DNA of 64,000 bases from Massilia sp. KIM. Its GTDB lineage: Bacteria > Pseudomonadota > Gammaproteobacteria > Burkholderiales > Burkholderiaceae_D. The position numbers were made by a program, and so were the translations under genes. The stretch is taken from the NCBI RefSeq assembly GCF_002007115.1, contig NZ_MVAD01000002.1:868001-932000 (forward strand), read 5' to 3'. Below, piece after piece: positions 56,979 through 64,000 of this stretch; position 1 is the first letter of the stretch, and each line of letters begins with the position of its first letter. The notes beneath the pieces are model-generated. The model had not been told where the DNA came from. It did no database searches and saw only the letters and a program-made list of their open reading frames with translations.

Positions 56979-58058
56979 TCATTGCAGCGCCGGCGTATTT
57001 TCCCCGAAATACTCGTGCGAGTCGGCGTTGTCGACCGCCTTGGCCGGATCGGTGATCGCCAGGTTGGCGGCCGCGCTCTGGCCGTAGGCGTAGTCGTCGG
57101 TGCCGGCCACCACATTGAAGTGGCTCATCTCGTGCAGCAGGGTGCCGCCCTTTGAGTCGGTGCCGGTCAGGGGCGCGCTCCAGAAGGCCTTGCAGACGTA
57201 GATGGTGTAGGGCTGGGTCGGGTAGACATAGGCGTAATAAGTCTTCTTGCAGCCGCAGTCCACCGTCACCGGCTTGTTCGCGAAGGCGTCCTTGATGGCC
57301 GCAAAATTGGCCTTCACCTTGGCCGCGCGGCCGCTGTCGGCGGCGCCGAACCACTTGGTGTAGCGCGCGCCGAGCGAGGGCTTGCTCATGTAGGCGTCGG
57401 AGTCGCTGGCCATGTTCAGGCCGGCCTGCATGGCTTGCACGATGGTGCTCTGCTGGGAGGTGGTGCACCTGGCGAAGGACAGGCCGCCGGCGGAAGGAGC
57501 CGGATCGGTCCCGCGCTTCATCGCCTCCAGGTCCAGGGTGGGCGGGGTGGCGCCGCGCGGCAGGCGGCCGTCGACCCACAGGGTGGCCGGCTCGGAGCGC
57601 ATCTCGCGCGCCTCCGGCGTGCTCGCGTTCCAGAACAGGTCGGGCGACTGGGTCTTGTAGCTGATCTGGTAGTCGCCCGTCACGCTCATGTCGTACAGGG
57701 CGGACAGCTCGACCTTCACGGTATGCGAGGCGCCGGGCTTGAGCAGGAAGTAGTCGGACTGCTTGGGCGCGCCGCGCTTGGCCAGCGGGCCGGTGTAGGG
57801 CACCCGCTCGCCGTCGCGGCTCACCTCGAACAGCGGCGCGTCCACGCCCTCGAAGGGAGTGCGCCACTTGAGCACGTACTGCGGCTGGTCCGAGGTATTG
57901 GTGAGGGTGACCCTCACCACCGCATCCTCGTCCTGGCCCAGCGCATGCTTCTCGGGCTCGACCGTCACCGCGATGCCCTTGGGCGCGGCCTGCGCGCCGC
58001 AGGCCATCGCGAGCGCCGCCGCGCCCAATGCCGACTTCCAGAATCCGTTCAAGCTCAT
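56979..58058 (-). CDS. M35-like (aspzincin) metallo-endopeptidase 1
   Basis: A 359-residue secreted protein. The signal ends near residue 24 (ALAMACGAQA). Residues about 25-165 form the beta-rich N-terminal domain shared with the two neighbours. The C-terminal catalytic domain has zinc motif HEMSH (309-313) and GTDDYAYG (319-326), the aspzincin arrangement of deuterolysin and peptidyl-Lys metalloendopeptidase. Cys-rich loops include DCGCKKTYYAYVYPTQPY. It would cleave proteins outside the cell, perhaps with Lys preference (inference). ATG 58058 has CGGAGAA upstream. Related to the next gene. Confidence 0.85.
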   Translation of the reverse strand: MSLNGFWKSALGAAALAMACGAQAAPKGIAVTVEPEKHALGQDEDAVVRVTLTNTSDQPQYVLKWRTPFEGVDAPLFEVSRDGERVPYTGPLAKRGAPKQSDYFLLKPGASHTVKVELSALYDMSVTGDYQISYKTQSPDLFWNASTPEAREMRSEPATLWVDGRLPRGATPPTLDLEAMKRGTDPAPSAGGLSFARCTTSQQSTIVQAMQAGLNMASDSDAYMSKPSLGARYTKWFGAADSGRAAKVKANFAAIKDAFANKPVTVDCGCKKTYYAYVYPTQPYTIYVCKAFWSAPLTGTDSKGGTLLHEMSHFNVVAGTDDYAYGQSAAANLAITDPAKAVDNADSHEYFGENTPALQ

Positions 58059-58262
58059 ATCGTTTCTCCGTGTGTGAAATGTTATGCGGCTTGCTGCTGC
58101 CATCGTTGTCGCGGGCTTGCCGCGCTGGTCTGGCCAGGCGGGCCCGAGGACGATGTTTACGGATTCAAGTTCCTGTGTAAAGTTGATTTGTGTCAGAGGT
58201 GACAATTTTTGCGCGATGTCAGCGCAATCCAACAGTCCGCAATCGTGCGCCGGCGCTTTGTG

Positions 58263-59387
58263 CTAGCGCTTTTGTTGAGCCGGCGTGTTCTCCCCGAAGT
58301 ATTCGTGCGAATCGGCGTTGTTGACGGCGCGCTCGGGCGCGCTGCGCGCCAGTTCCGCCGCCCCTGCCTGGCCGTAGACGTGGTCGTCGGTGCCGGCCAC
58401 CACGTCGAAGTGGCTGAGCTCGTGGACCAGGGTGCCGCCGCGCGAATCGGTCCCGGTCGGCGCCGCCGCCCAGAAGGCCTTGCAGACGTAGATCGTATAA
58501 GGCCGGGCCGGGTAGACGTAGGCGAAATAGGGCTCGTCGCAGCCGCAGTCGATCTGCAGCGGCTTGGTCTCGAAGGCGTCCTTGATGGCCGTGAAGTTGG
58601 CGCGCACGCGCGCCGCGCGCTGGGCTTCGAAGGCGCCGAACCAGGTGGTGTAGCGCGGCCCGTAGGACGGCTCGGCCGGGGCTGGCTGAGCTTGGCCTTC
58701 GCCCTGGCCCTGGCCTTGCACCTGGCCGGCGGCGAGATAGGCGTGGGCGTCGGCGGCCATCGCGCGGCCGGCCTCGACCGCCGTCACCAGCTGCTCCTGC
58801 TGGGAGTTCGAGCATTTGCTGAACGCCAGCGAGGGCTGGCCCGGCTCGACGGCGGCCGGCGCCGGCGCGCTTGGCCTGGCGCCGCGCGGCAGCCGTCCCT
58901 CGACCCAGATGCTGACCGGTGCCGAGGCCAGCTCGCCGGCCATCGCCGCCGCGCTGGCGGCGGCGCCGGCCGGCACGGGCGAGGCCGGGCTCAGGTAGCG
59001 TACCGTGTAGGTGCCGGTGACGTGCATCTCGTACAGGCTCGACAGCTCGACCGTGCGGGTGAGCGAGGCGCCCGGCTCGATGCGCAGGTAATCCTCGGGA
59101 CCGGGCGCGGCGCGCTTGACGTGGCGGCCCAGGTAGCGCACCGGCTGGCCATCGCGGCGCACCTCGAACAGCGCCGAGTCCACGCTGGGGAAGGGCGTGC
59201 GCCAGCGCAGCACCTGCTGGGCCACGGCGGCGGTATTGGTCAGGGTGACGCGCACCAGCACGTCGTCGCCGCGCCCGACCGAAGGGCGGACCGGCTCGAG
59301 CTTGACGGCGATGCTGGCCTGGGTCTGCTGGACGGCGGCGCAGGCGCACAGGGTGACGAGGACGAGGGAAGATGGCAAGAGTCGCAT
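58263..59387 (-). CDS. M35-like (aspzincin) metallo-endopeptidase 2, possible lipoprotein
   Basis: A 374-residue paralogue of the preceding peptidase. The leader MRLLPSSLVLVTLCACAAVQ contains LCAC, a possible lipobox with Cys16, so it may be surface-anchored while its neighbour is soluble. The N-terminal domain (VLVRVTLTNTAAVAQQVLRW) and catalytic motifs HELSH (322-326) and GTDDHVYG are complete. A unique low-complexity linker (QVQGQGQGEGQAQPAPAEP) lies at about 222-240. Both end in DSHEYFGENTPA. Confidence 0.85.
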   Translation of the reverse strand: MRLLPSSLVLVTLCACAAVQQTQASIAVKLEPVRPSVGRGDDVLVRVTLTNTAAVAQQVLRWRTPFPSVDSALFEVRRDGQPVRYLGRHVKRAAPGPEDYLRIEPGASLTRTVELSSLYEMHVTGTYTVRYLSPASPVPAGAAASAAAMAGELASAPVSIWVEGRLPRGARPSAPAPAAVEPGQPSLAFSKCSNSQQEQLVTAVEAGRAMAADAHAYLAAGQVQGQGQGEGQAQPAPAEPSYGPRYTTWFGAFEAQRAARVRANFTAIKDAFETKPLQIDCGCDEPYFAYVYPARPYTIYVCKAFWAAAPTGTDSRGGTLVHELSHFDVVAGTDDHVYGQAGAAELARSAPERAVNNADSHEYFGENTPAQQKR

Positions 59388-59687
59388 GGTGCCTCCGGAA
59401 GGAATCGCTTCGATGACTCTGCTGCGGCGCCGGGAGGTCGGTATTGCGTCAGTTCAATAGCCCTTCGGTGATGCAGGGATAACCCTGTCGCCAATAGGGC
59501 AAATAAACAACAGTTGATCAAGAATTACTCGATCTGCCTGTCGGGTATTTGCTATGATGCAACGAAGATAATCAAACAGCCAACTTTCGGCCCCATTCGC
59601 CGGGCCCGGCGCAGTGTTCATGACTTCCCAAACCAACCCCGCAAGCGTGCACCACGCCACGCCGCACGCCCGCGCACGGAGGCCGGC

Positions 59688-62264
59688 ATGAGAGAGACCC
59701 TGGCCATGGTGGACGCGATGGCGCGCGAGATCGGCCTGGACGGCGCGGAGATCGCGGCGCGCAAGGACTTCCTCGAATTCTCGGCCGCCGACGTGGCAGC
59801 GCTGCGCGACGTCCACGGCCTGCTCGAGGACGAGCGCGAGCGTTTCTCGACCGCGTTCTACGCCCACCTGATGCGCTTCGCCGGCATGCGCGCCCTGATC
59901 GGCGGCGAGGATGTCGCAGCCCGCCTGCGCGGCGCCCAGTCGGCGTATTTCCGCAGCCTGACGGCGGGCGAATACGGCGAGGACTATGTGCGCGACCGCC
60001 TGCGCGTGGGCATGGTCCACCAGCGCATCGGGCTGGAGCCGAAGTGGTATATCGGGGCCTACCGCAAATACCTGTCCGAGCTGACCGGCATGCTGCAGGC
60101 CAGGCTGGCCGGCGAGCCGCGGCGCTTCGCGGCGGCGATCGACGCGGTGCTCAAGGTGGTCTGCTTCGACATGGGCCTGGCGCTCGACACCTATGCCCAC
60201 GCGGCCCAGCGCAGCGTGGTCCAGAACCAGAACTACCTGGAGCAGGTCATCGACGGCATGCCGGCCGGCCTGCTGGTAGTCGACGCCGCGCAGCGCGTGC
60301 GTTCGATGAACCGCATGATGGCCGAGCTGCTGGACGCGCCCGAGGAAGCGCTGGCGGCCGGGTACCCGCTCGGCCAGCTGATTCCCTGCGCCGACCTGGC
60401 GGCGCGCGTGGCCGAGGCGCTGGATTCCGGCGCGCCCCAGGACAACGTGCTGGTGACCATGGACGGTCGCGCCGACGGCGTGCGCTACCTCGAATTCAAC
60501 ATCCGCCGCACCCTCCAGGCGGGCGAGGAGCTGCTGCTCCTGATCGGGCAGGACGTGACCTTCCGCCGCAAGGCGCGGCTGCGCCTGCAGGAGAGCGAAG
60601 AGTTCTTCCGCCTGACCTTCAACCAGGCCGCGGTCGGCATCGGCCTGCTGGCCGCCGACGGCCGCCTGCTGCGGGTCAACCACAAGCTGTCGCAGATCCT
60701 CGGCTACACCGAGGTCGAGCTGCTGCAGCGCTTTTTCCAGCAACTGACCTGCGAAGAGGACCTGCCCGACGAGCTGGCCCTGGTCGAGCGCCTGAAGGCG
60801 GGCGAGATCCGCGACTACCAGCGCGAGAAGCGCATGCTGCGCCGCGACGGTTCGCAGGTGTGGGTGACGGTGAGCGTGTCGGCGATGCGCGACGCCCAGG
60901 GCCAGCTGCGCTTCATCTCGGTGGTGAAGGACATCTCGCGCCGCAAGCAGGCCGAGGAAGCCCTGCTGCGCATGGCCAACCACGACGCCCTGACCGGCCT
61001 GCCCAACCGCGCCCTGATGCAGGACCGGCTGTCCCAGGCCATCGCCCACGCCCACCGCAACGGCAGCCAGGTGGCGGTGATGTTCATCGACCTGGACCGC
61101 TTCAAGCACGTCAACGACAGCCTCGGACACGACGCAGGCGACCAGATGATCGTCGAGATCGCGCGCCGCCTGTCCGGCAGCCTGCGCGAGACCGACACCG
61201 TGGCGCGCCAGGGCGGCGACGAATTCGTGGTCGTGCTGCCAGAGCTGGCGGGCGAGGAGGACGCGGCGATCGTGGCCGAAAAGCTGCTCGAGAACCTGTT
61301 CCAGCCCCTGCACCTGGGCACCCAGGAAGTGTTCCCGACCGGCTCGATCGGCATCGCGATGTACCCGCGCGACGGCGCCGACGGCGCCACCCTGCTCAAG
61401 CACGCCGACAGCGCCATGTACAAGTCGAAGGGGCAGGGCGGGCACCACTACTGCTTCTACCAGGCCGCGATGGGCGAGGAGGCGGTCGAGCACCTGCGCC
61501 TGGAAGGCGCCCTGCAGCGCGCCCTGCAGCGCAAGGAATTCCTGCTGCACTACCAGCCGGTGCTGGACATCGGCAGCGGCGCCGTGAGCGGCGTCGAGGC
61601 GTTGCTGCGCTGGCAGCCCCAGGGCCGGGCCATGGTGCCGCCGGCGGATTTCATTCCGCTGGCCGAGGAGACCGGCCTGATCGTGCCGATCGGCGAGTGG
61701 GTCCTGCAGACCGCGATGGAGCAGCAGGTGGCCTGGCGCCGCCAGGGCCTGCCGCCGGTGCGGGTGAGCGTGAACCTGTCGGCGCGCCAGTTCCTGGGCC
61801 AGGACGTGGCCTTGCAGGTGTCCCAGCTACTGGCGCGCACCGGCTGCGACCCGCGCTACCTGACGCTCGAGATCACCGAGAGCGTGCTGATGGAGAATCC
61901 GGCCGCCGCCACCGAGACCATGGCGCGCCTGGCCGAGATGGGCGTGCAGCTGGCGATCGACGACTTCGGCACCGGCTACTCCAGCCTGGCCAGCCTGAAG
62001 CGCTTCCCGATCCACAGCCTGAAGATCGACCGCTCCTTCGTGAGCGACCTGACCCAGGACGCGGACGACGCGGCCATCGTCAACGCCGTGATCGCGCTGG
62101 CCCACTCGATGAAGCTGAACGTGATCGCCGAAGGCGTGGAGACCTCGGAGCAGCTGGCCTTCCTGTCGGAGCATGGCTGCGACCAGATGCAGGGCTACTG
62201 CTTCTCGCGCCCGGTCGAACCGCAGGCGATCGGCGCCCTGCTGCGCGCGGCGCGCGCCGCCTGA
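59688..62264 (+). CDS. Globin-coupled PAS-PAS-GGDEF-EAL protein (cyclic-di-GMP regulator)
   Basis: An 858-residue soluble sensor. Residues about 1-175 are a sensor globin with proximal His111 in VGMVHQRIGLEPKWYIGAYR, typical of DosC/HemAT, so it should bind haem and sense O2. Two PAS domains follow (about 190-300 and 310-430). GGDEF is intact at 509-513 (RQGGDEF) and EAL at 637-639 (GVEALLRW), with downstream EAL residues DDFGTGYSSL and AEGVET. Both activities may therefore be present. ATG 59688 follows GGAGG. Confidence 0.92.
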   Translation: MRETLAMVDAMAREIGLDGAEIAARKDFLEFSAADVAALRDVHGLLEDERERFSTAFYAHLMRFAGMRALIGGEDVAARLRGAQSAYFRSLTAGEYGEDYVRDRLRVGMVHQRIGLEPKWYIGAYRKYLSELTGMLQARLAGEPRRFAAAIDAVLKVVCFDMGLALDTYAHAAQRSVVQNQNYLEQVIDGMPAGLLVVDAAQRVRSMNRMMAELLDAPEEALAAGYPLGQLIPCADLAARVAEALDSGAPQDNVLVTMDGRADGVRYLEFNIRRTLQAGEELLLLIGQDVTFRRKARLRLQESEEFFRLTFNQAAVGIGLLAADGRLLRVNHKLSQILGYTEVELLQRFFQQLTCEEDLPDELALVERLKAGEIRDYQREKRMLRRDGSQVWVTVSVSAMRDAQGQLRFISVVKDISRRKQAEEALLRMANHDALTGLPNRALMQDRLSQAIAHAHRNGSQVAVMFIDLDRFKHVNDSLGHDAGDQMIVEIARRLSGSLRETDTVARQGGDEFVVVLPELAGEEDAAIVAEKLLENLFQPLHLGTQEVFPTGSIGIAMYPRDGADGATLLKHADSAMYKSKGQGGHHYCFYQAAMGEEAVEHLRLEGALQRALQRKEFLLHYQPVLDIGSGAVSGVEALLRWQPQGRAMVPPADFIPLAEETGLIVPIGEWVLQTAMEQQVAWRRQGLPPVRVSVNLSARQFLGQDVALQVSQLLARTGCDPRYLTLEITESVLMENPAAATETMARLAEMGVQLAIDDFGTGYSSLASLKRFPIHSLKIDRSFVSDLTQDADDAAIVNAVIALAHSMKLNVIAEGVETSEQLAFLSEHGCDQMQGYCFSRPVEPQAIGALLRAARAA

Positions 62265-62284
62265 GCGACGGCGCCGCACGAGTC

Positions 62285-63193
62285 CTAGCTGTCCAGCACG
62301 CCCTCCTGGGCGATCATGCGGGCCTGCTCGATCAGGGCCCGCATGGTCGCCTGTTCCTGGGTGCGCGCCGGGAAGTAGAGGTAGAGCCCGGAGCTGCGCG
62401 GCACGAAGCGTTCCAGGATCCGCACCAGTTTTCCCTGGCGCAGCTCGTCCCCGATCTCCACGTCGGGCAGGTAGGCGATCCCCAGGCCCTGCAGCGCCAG
62501 GCCCGCGATCATGCGGGTATCGTTGGCCACCATCGCGGTCTCGGGTTCGAGCTCGAGGCTGCCCTCGTCGTCGCGGAAGCGCCAGGGCGGCAGGACGCCC
62601 GAGGTATGGAAGCGATAGCGGATCGCCGCATGGCGCAGCAAGTCGCGCGGCGCAACGGGCGTGCCATGGCGCGCCAGGTAGTCCGGCGCCGCCACCACCG
62701 ACCAGGCCAGCTCGCGGCTGAGGCGGATCGCCACCATGTCCTGGGCGATCGCCTGGCCGAGCCGGATGCCGGCATCGAATCCGTCTGCCACCAGGTCGAC
62801 GATGCCATCGTCCAGCGCCAGGTCGAGCGTGATGTCGGGATAGGCGGCGCGCATGCGTGGACCCAGTTCGCGGGCCACGAGGAAACCGAGCGCGCGCGGC
62901 ATGGAAAGGCGCAGCCGTCCGCGCGGCCGGTCGCGGTACTGGCCGAGGCTGGCGAAGGCTTCCTCGATCCTGGCCATCGCCGGCTTGAGACTGACCAGCA
63001 GGTTGGCCCCTGCATCGGTCAGGGAAACGCTGCGCGTGGTGCGCCGGAACAGGGCCACGCCGTGCTGCTTTTCGAGCGTGCGGATACCTTTGCTGACCGC
63101 GGTCGGGCTGATATCGAGGGAGTTGGCGGCCTGGGTGAAGCTGTGATGCTGGGCCACGGCAAGGAAGATTCGGATGAGGTCGAAAGAAGCCAT
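62285..63193 (-). CDS. LysR family transcriptional regulator
   Basis: A 302-residue regulator with an N-terminal winged helix-turn-helix (ASFDLIRIFLAVAQHHSFTQ, then AANSLDISPTAVSKGIRTLE) and a LysR substrate-binding domain from about residue 90 (GRLRLSMPRALGFLVAREL). It is divergent from the SnoaL-like/SDR genes, and a perfect palindrome lies in the 100-bp gap. By the usual LysR logic it represses itself and regulates the neighbours. The ligand is unknown. Confidence 0.92.
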   Translation of the reverse strand: MASFDLIRIFLAVAQHHSFTQAANSLDISPTAVSKGIRTLEKQHGVALFRRTTRSVSLTDAGANLLVSLKPAMARIEEAFASLGQYRDRPRGRLRLSMPRALGFLVARELGPRMRAAYPDITLDLALDDGIVDLVADGFDAGIRLGQAIAQDMVAIRLSRELAWSVVAAPDYLARHGTPVAPRDLLRHAAIRYRFHTSGVLPPWRFRDDEGSLELEPETAMVANDTRMIAGLALQGLGIAYLPDVEIGDELRQGKLVRILERFVPRSSGLYLYFPARTQEQATMRALIEQARMIAQEGVLDS

Positions 63194-63199
63194 ACCCTA

Positions 63200-63220
63200 T
63201 TATGAACCATAGGTTCATAA
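63200..63220. promoter_or_regulatory. Perfect palindrome, likely LysR operator
   Basis: TTATGAACC-ATA-GGTTCATAA: two 9-bp arms with a 3-bp centre, 7 bp upstream of the lysR start codon and 73 bp before the SnoaL-like gene. It fits a LysR-type inverted repeat site. Confidence 0.75.
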
Positions 63221-63293
63221 CTCATGAAATGTGCGCGTATTTTTTCCATCAATCGGCGCGCCTAGACTGTCCTCATCAACAGAGGAGGACATC

Positions 63294-63617
63294 ATGACGC
63301 ATCTGCCTGCACCGATCGCCGCCTATGTCGAGGCGGCCAATAGCCACGACGCGGCGCGCGTCGCCGACTGCTTCCAGCCCGACGCCGTCGTGCGCGACGA
63401 AGGCCAGACCCACGAGGGCCGCGCGGCCATCACCGGCTGGGCCAGGGATACCAGCGAGCGCTATCGGCTCAGCATGACACCGCTGGCGCTGGAGCCGAAG
63501 GGAGAGCACCAGCAGCTGCGCGCACGCGTCGCCGGCAACTTTCCCGGCAGCCCGGCCGAGCTGCATTTCGACTTCGCCCTGCGGGGCGGGCGCATCCAGT
63601 CGCTGGAGATCGGCTGA
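63294..63617 (+). CDS. SnoaL-like / NTF2-fold protein
   Basis: A 107-residue protein with the NTF2-fold pattern: APIAAYVEAANSHDAARVAD, CFQPDAVVRDEGQTHEGRAA, ITGWARDT and FDFALRGGRIQSLEIG. Such domains are isomerases, hydrolases or unknown small-ligand binders. GAGGAGG lies 6 bp before the ATG. Its stop overlaps the SDR start by one base (TGATG), so the two are coupled. Confidence 0.82.
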   Translation: MTHLPAPIAAYVEAANSHDAARVADCFQPDAVVRDEGQTHEGRAAITGWARDTSERYRLSMTPLALEPKGEHQQLRARVAGNFPGSPAELHFDFALRGGRIQSLEIG

Positions 63618-64000
63618 TGAGCGCCGCGGAATTCGCAGGCCGCCGGGTGCTGGTCACCGGCGGCACCAAGGGCATGGGCGAAGCCAGCGTACGCCTGCTG
63701 GCGCAGCGTGGTGCGACCGTGGTCGCTACCGCGCGCAATGCGCCGGCCGAGCCGGTTCCCGGCGTACATTATGTGCAGGCCGACATGGCGAGCGCCGAGG
63801 GCGTGGCTGCGCTGGCCGATGCGGCGCGGCGCGCAGTGGGCGGGATCGACATGATCGTCAACAACGTGGGCGGCTCGCGGGCGCCGGCCGGCGGGGCGCT
63901 GGCCCTCACCGACGCGATCTGGGAAGAGACCCTGCAGGCCAACCTGATGGCGGCGGTGCGGATCGACCGCGCTTTCCTGCCCGCCATGGTAGAGCAGGGT
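63617..64000 (+). CDS. Short-chain dehydrogenase/reductase, cut by window end
   Basis: The N-terminal 128 residues of an SDR oxidoreductase: the Rossmann motif VLVTGGTKGMGEASVRLLA (TGxxxGxG), Asp in VQADMAS, and MIVNNVGGSRAP for the NNAG element. The catalytic Tyr/Lys lie outside the window. It is coupled to the SnoaL-like gene, and the pair faces the LysR gene across the palindrome, so they are probably a LysR-regulated catabolic or detoxifying set. Confidence 0.88.
   Translation, partial: MSAAEFAGRRVLVTGGTKGMGEASVRLLAQRGATVVATARNAPAEPVPGVHYVQADMASAEGVAALADAARRAVGGIDMIVNNVGGSRAPAGGALALTDAIWEETLQANLMAAVRIDRAFLPAMVEQG

Noticed and set aside
59454..61550. A 698-codon minus-strand frame within the GGDEF-EAL gene
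   Set aside because: Shadow of the catalytic gene; no domain and no start signal.

Overview
The window is a high-GC chromosomal segment of a betaproteobacterium, most likely Oxalobacteraceae (Massilia/Janthinobacterium/Duganella type). This rests on remembered family and synteny patterns: ribF-ileS-lspA-coaBC-dut, rne divergent from rluC-HAD phosphatase-Rieske-S49 peptidase, flhBA-flhF-flhG-fliA-motCD, and tonB-exbB-exbD-exbD-TPR. No database search was possible. Nearly all of it is ordinary dense core chromosome. There is no phage, insertion sequence, CRISPR array or secretion island.

Layout. 1-5.1 kb: aat (cut by the window edge), a NUDIX hydrolase, an initiator tRNA with clear promoter and terminator, a DUF1851 protein, an AlkA-type glycosylase with an EamA exporter, and an XdhC-like protein. 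5.3-12.7 kb: a degenerate M48-like lipoprotein, then the housekeeping run dut, coaBC, lspA, ileS, ribF, all on the minus strand. 13.1-17.0 kb: a TonB energy-transduction operon (tonB, exbB, two exbD, a periplasmic TPR protein). 17.1-18.2 kb: an AT-richer gene-free spacer and a 35-bp tandem array. 18.2-23.2 kb: the prkA-yeaH-spoVR stress operon. 23.8-30.0 kb: a plus-strand run with an adenine-type deaminase, a large FtsX-like permease, a truncated haemoglobin, RmuC and an exported protein. 30.1-34.4 kb: chrA-moaA-mobA/moeA, in which MobA and MoeA are one fused protein. 34.5-41.5 kb: rne and, divergently, rluC, a phosphatase, a Rieske protein and an S49 peptidase. 41.6-48.1 kb: an RsuA-type pseudouridine synthase, outer-membrane phospholipase A, an FAH-family hydrolase, a secreted coiled-coil protein and a WecA/MraY-like transferase. 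48.3-56.4 kb: flagellar export, regulation and stator genes. 56.4-64 kb: two aspzincin (M35) peptidases with a stand-alone paralogue of their N-terminal domain, a globin-coupled GGDEF-EAL protein, and a LysR regulator divergent from a SnoaL-like protein and a short-chain dehydrogenase, with a perfect palindrome between them.

The points most worth a second look are the FlhG homologue with a ruined Walker A motif, the MobA-MoeA fusion, the M48-like lipoprotein without HEXXH, the M35 pair with its orphan domain, the 35-bp and 15-bp tandem arrays, and a dispersed family of inverted REP-like repeats that sits behind stop codons at four places. I did not find a convincing completely new multi-gene system. 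Start sites were chosen from ribosome-binding sites and family lengths; functional calls rest on motif recognition, not on alignments.
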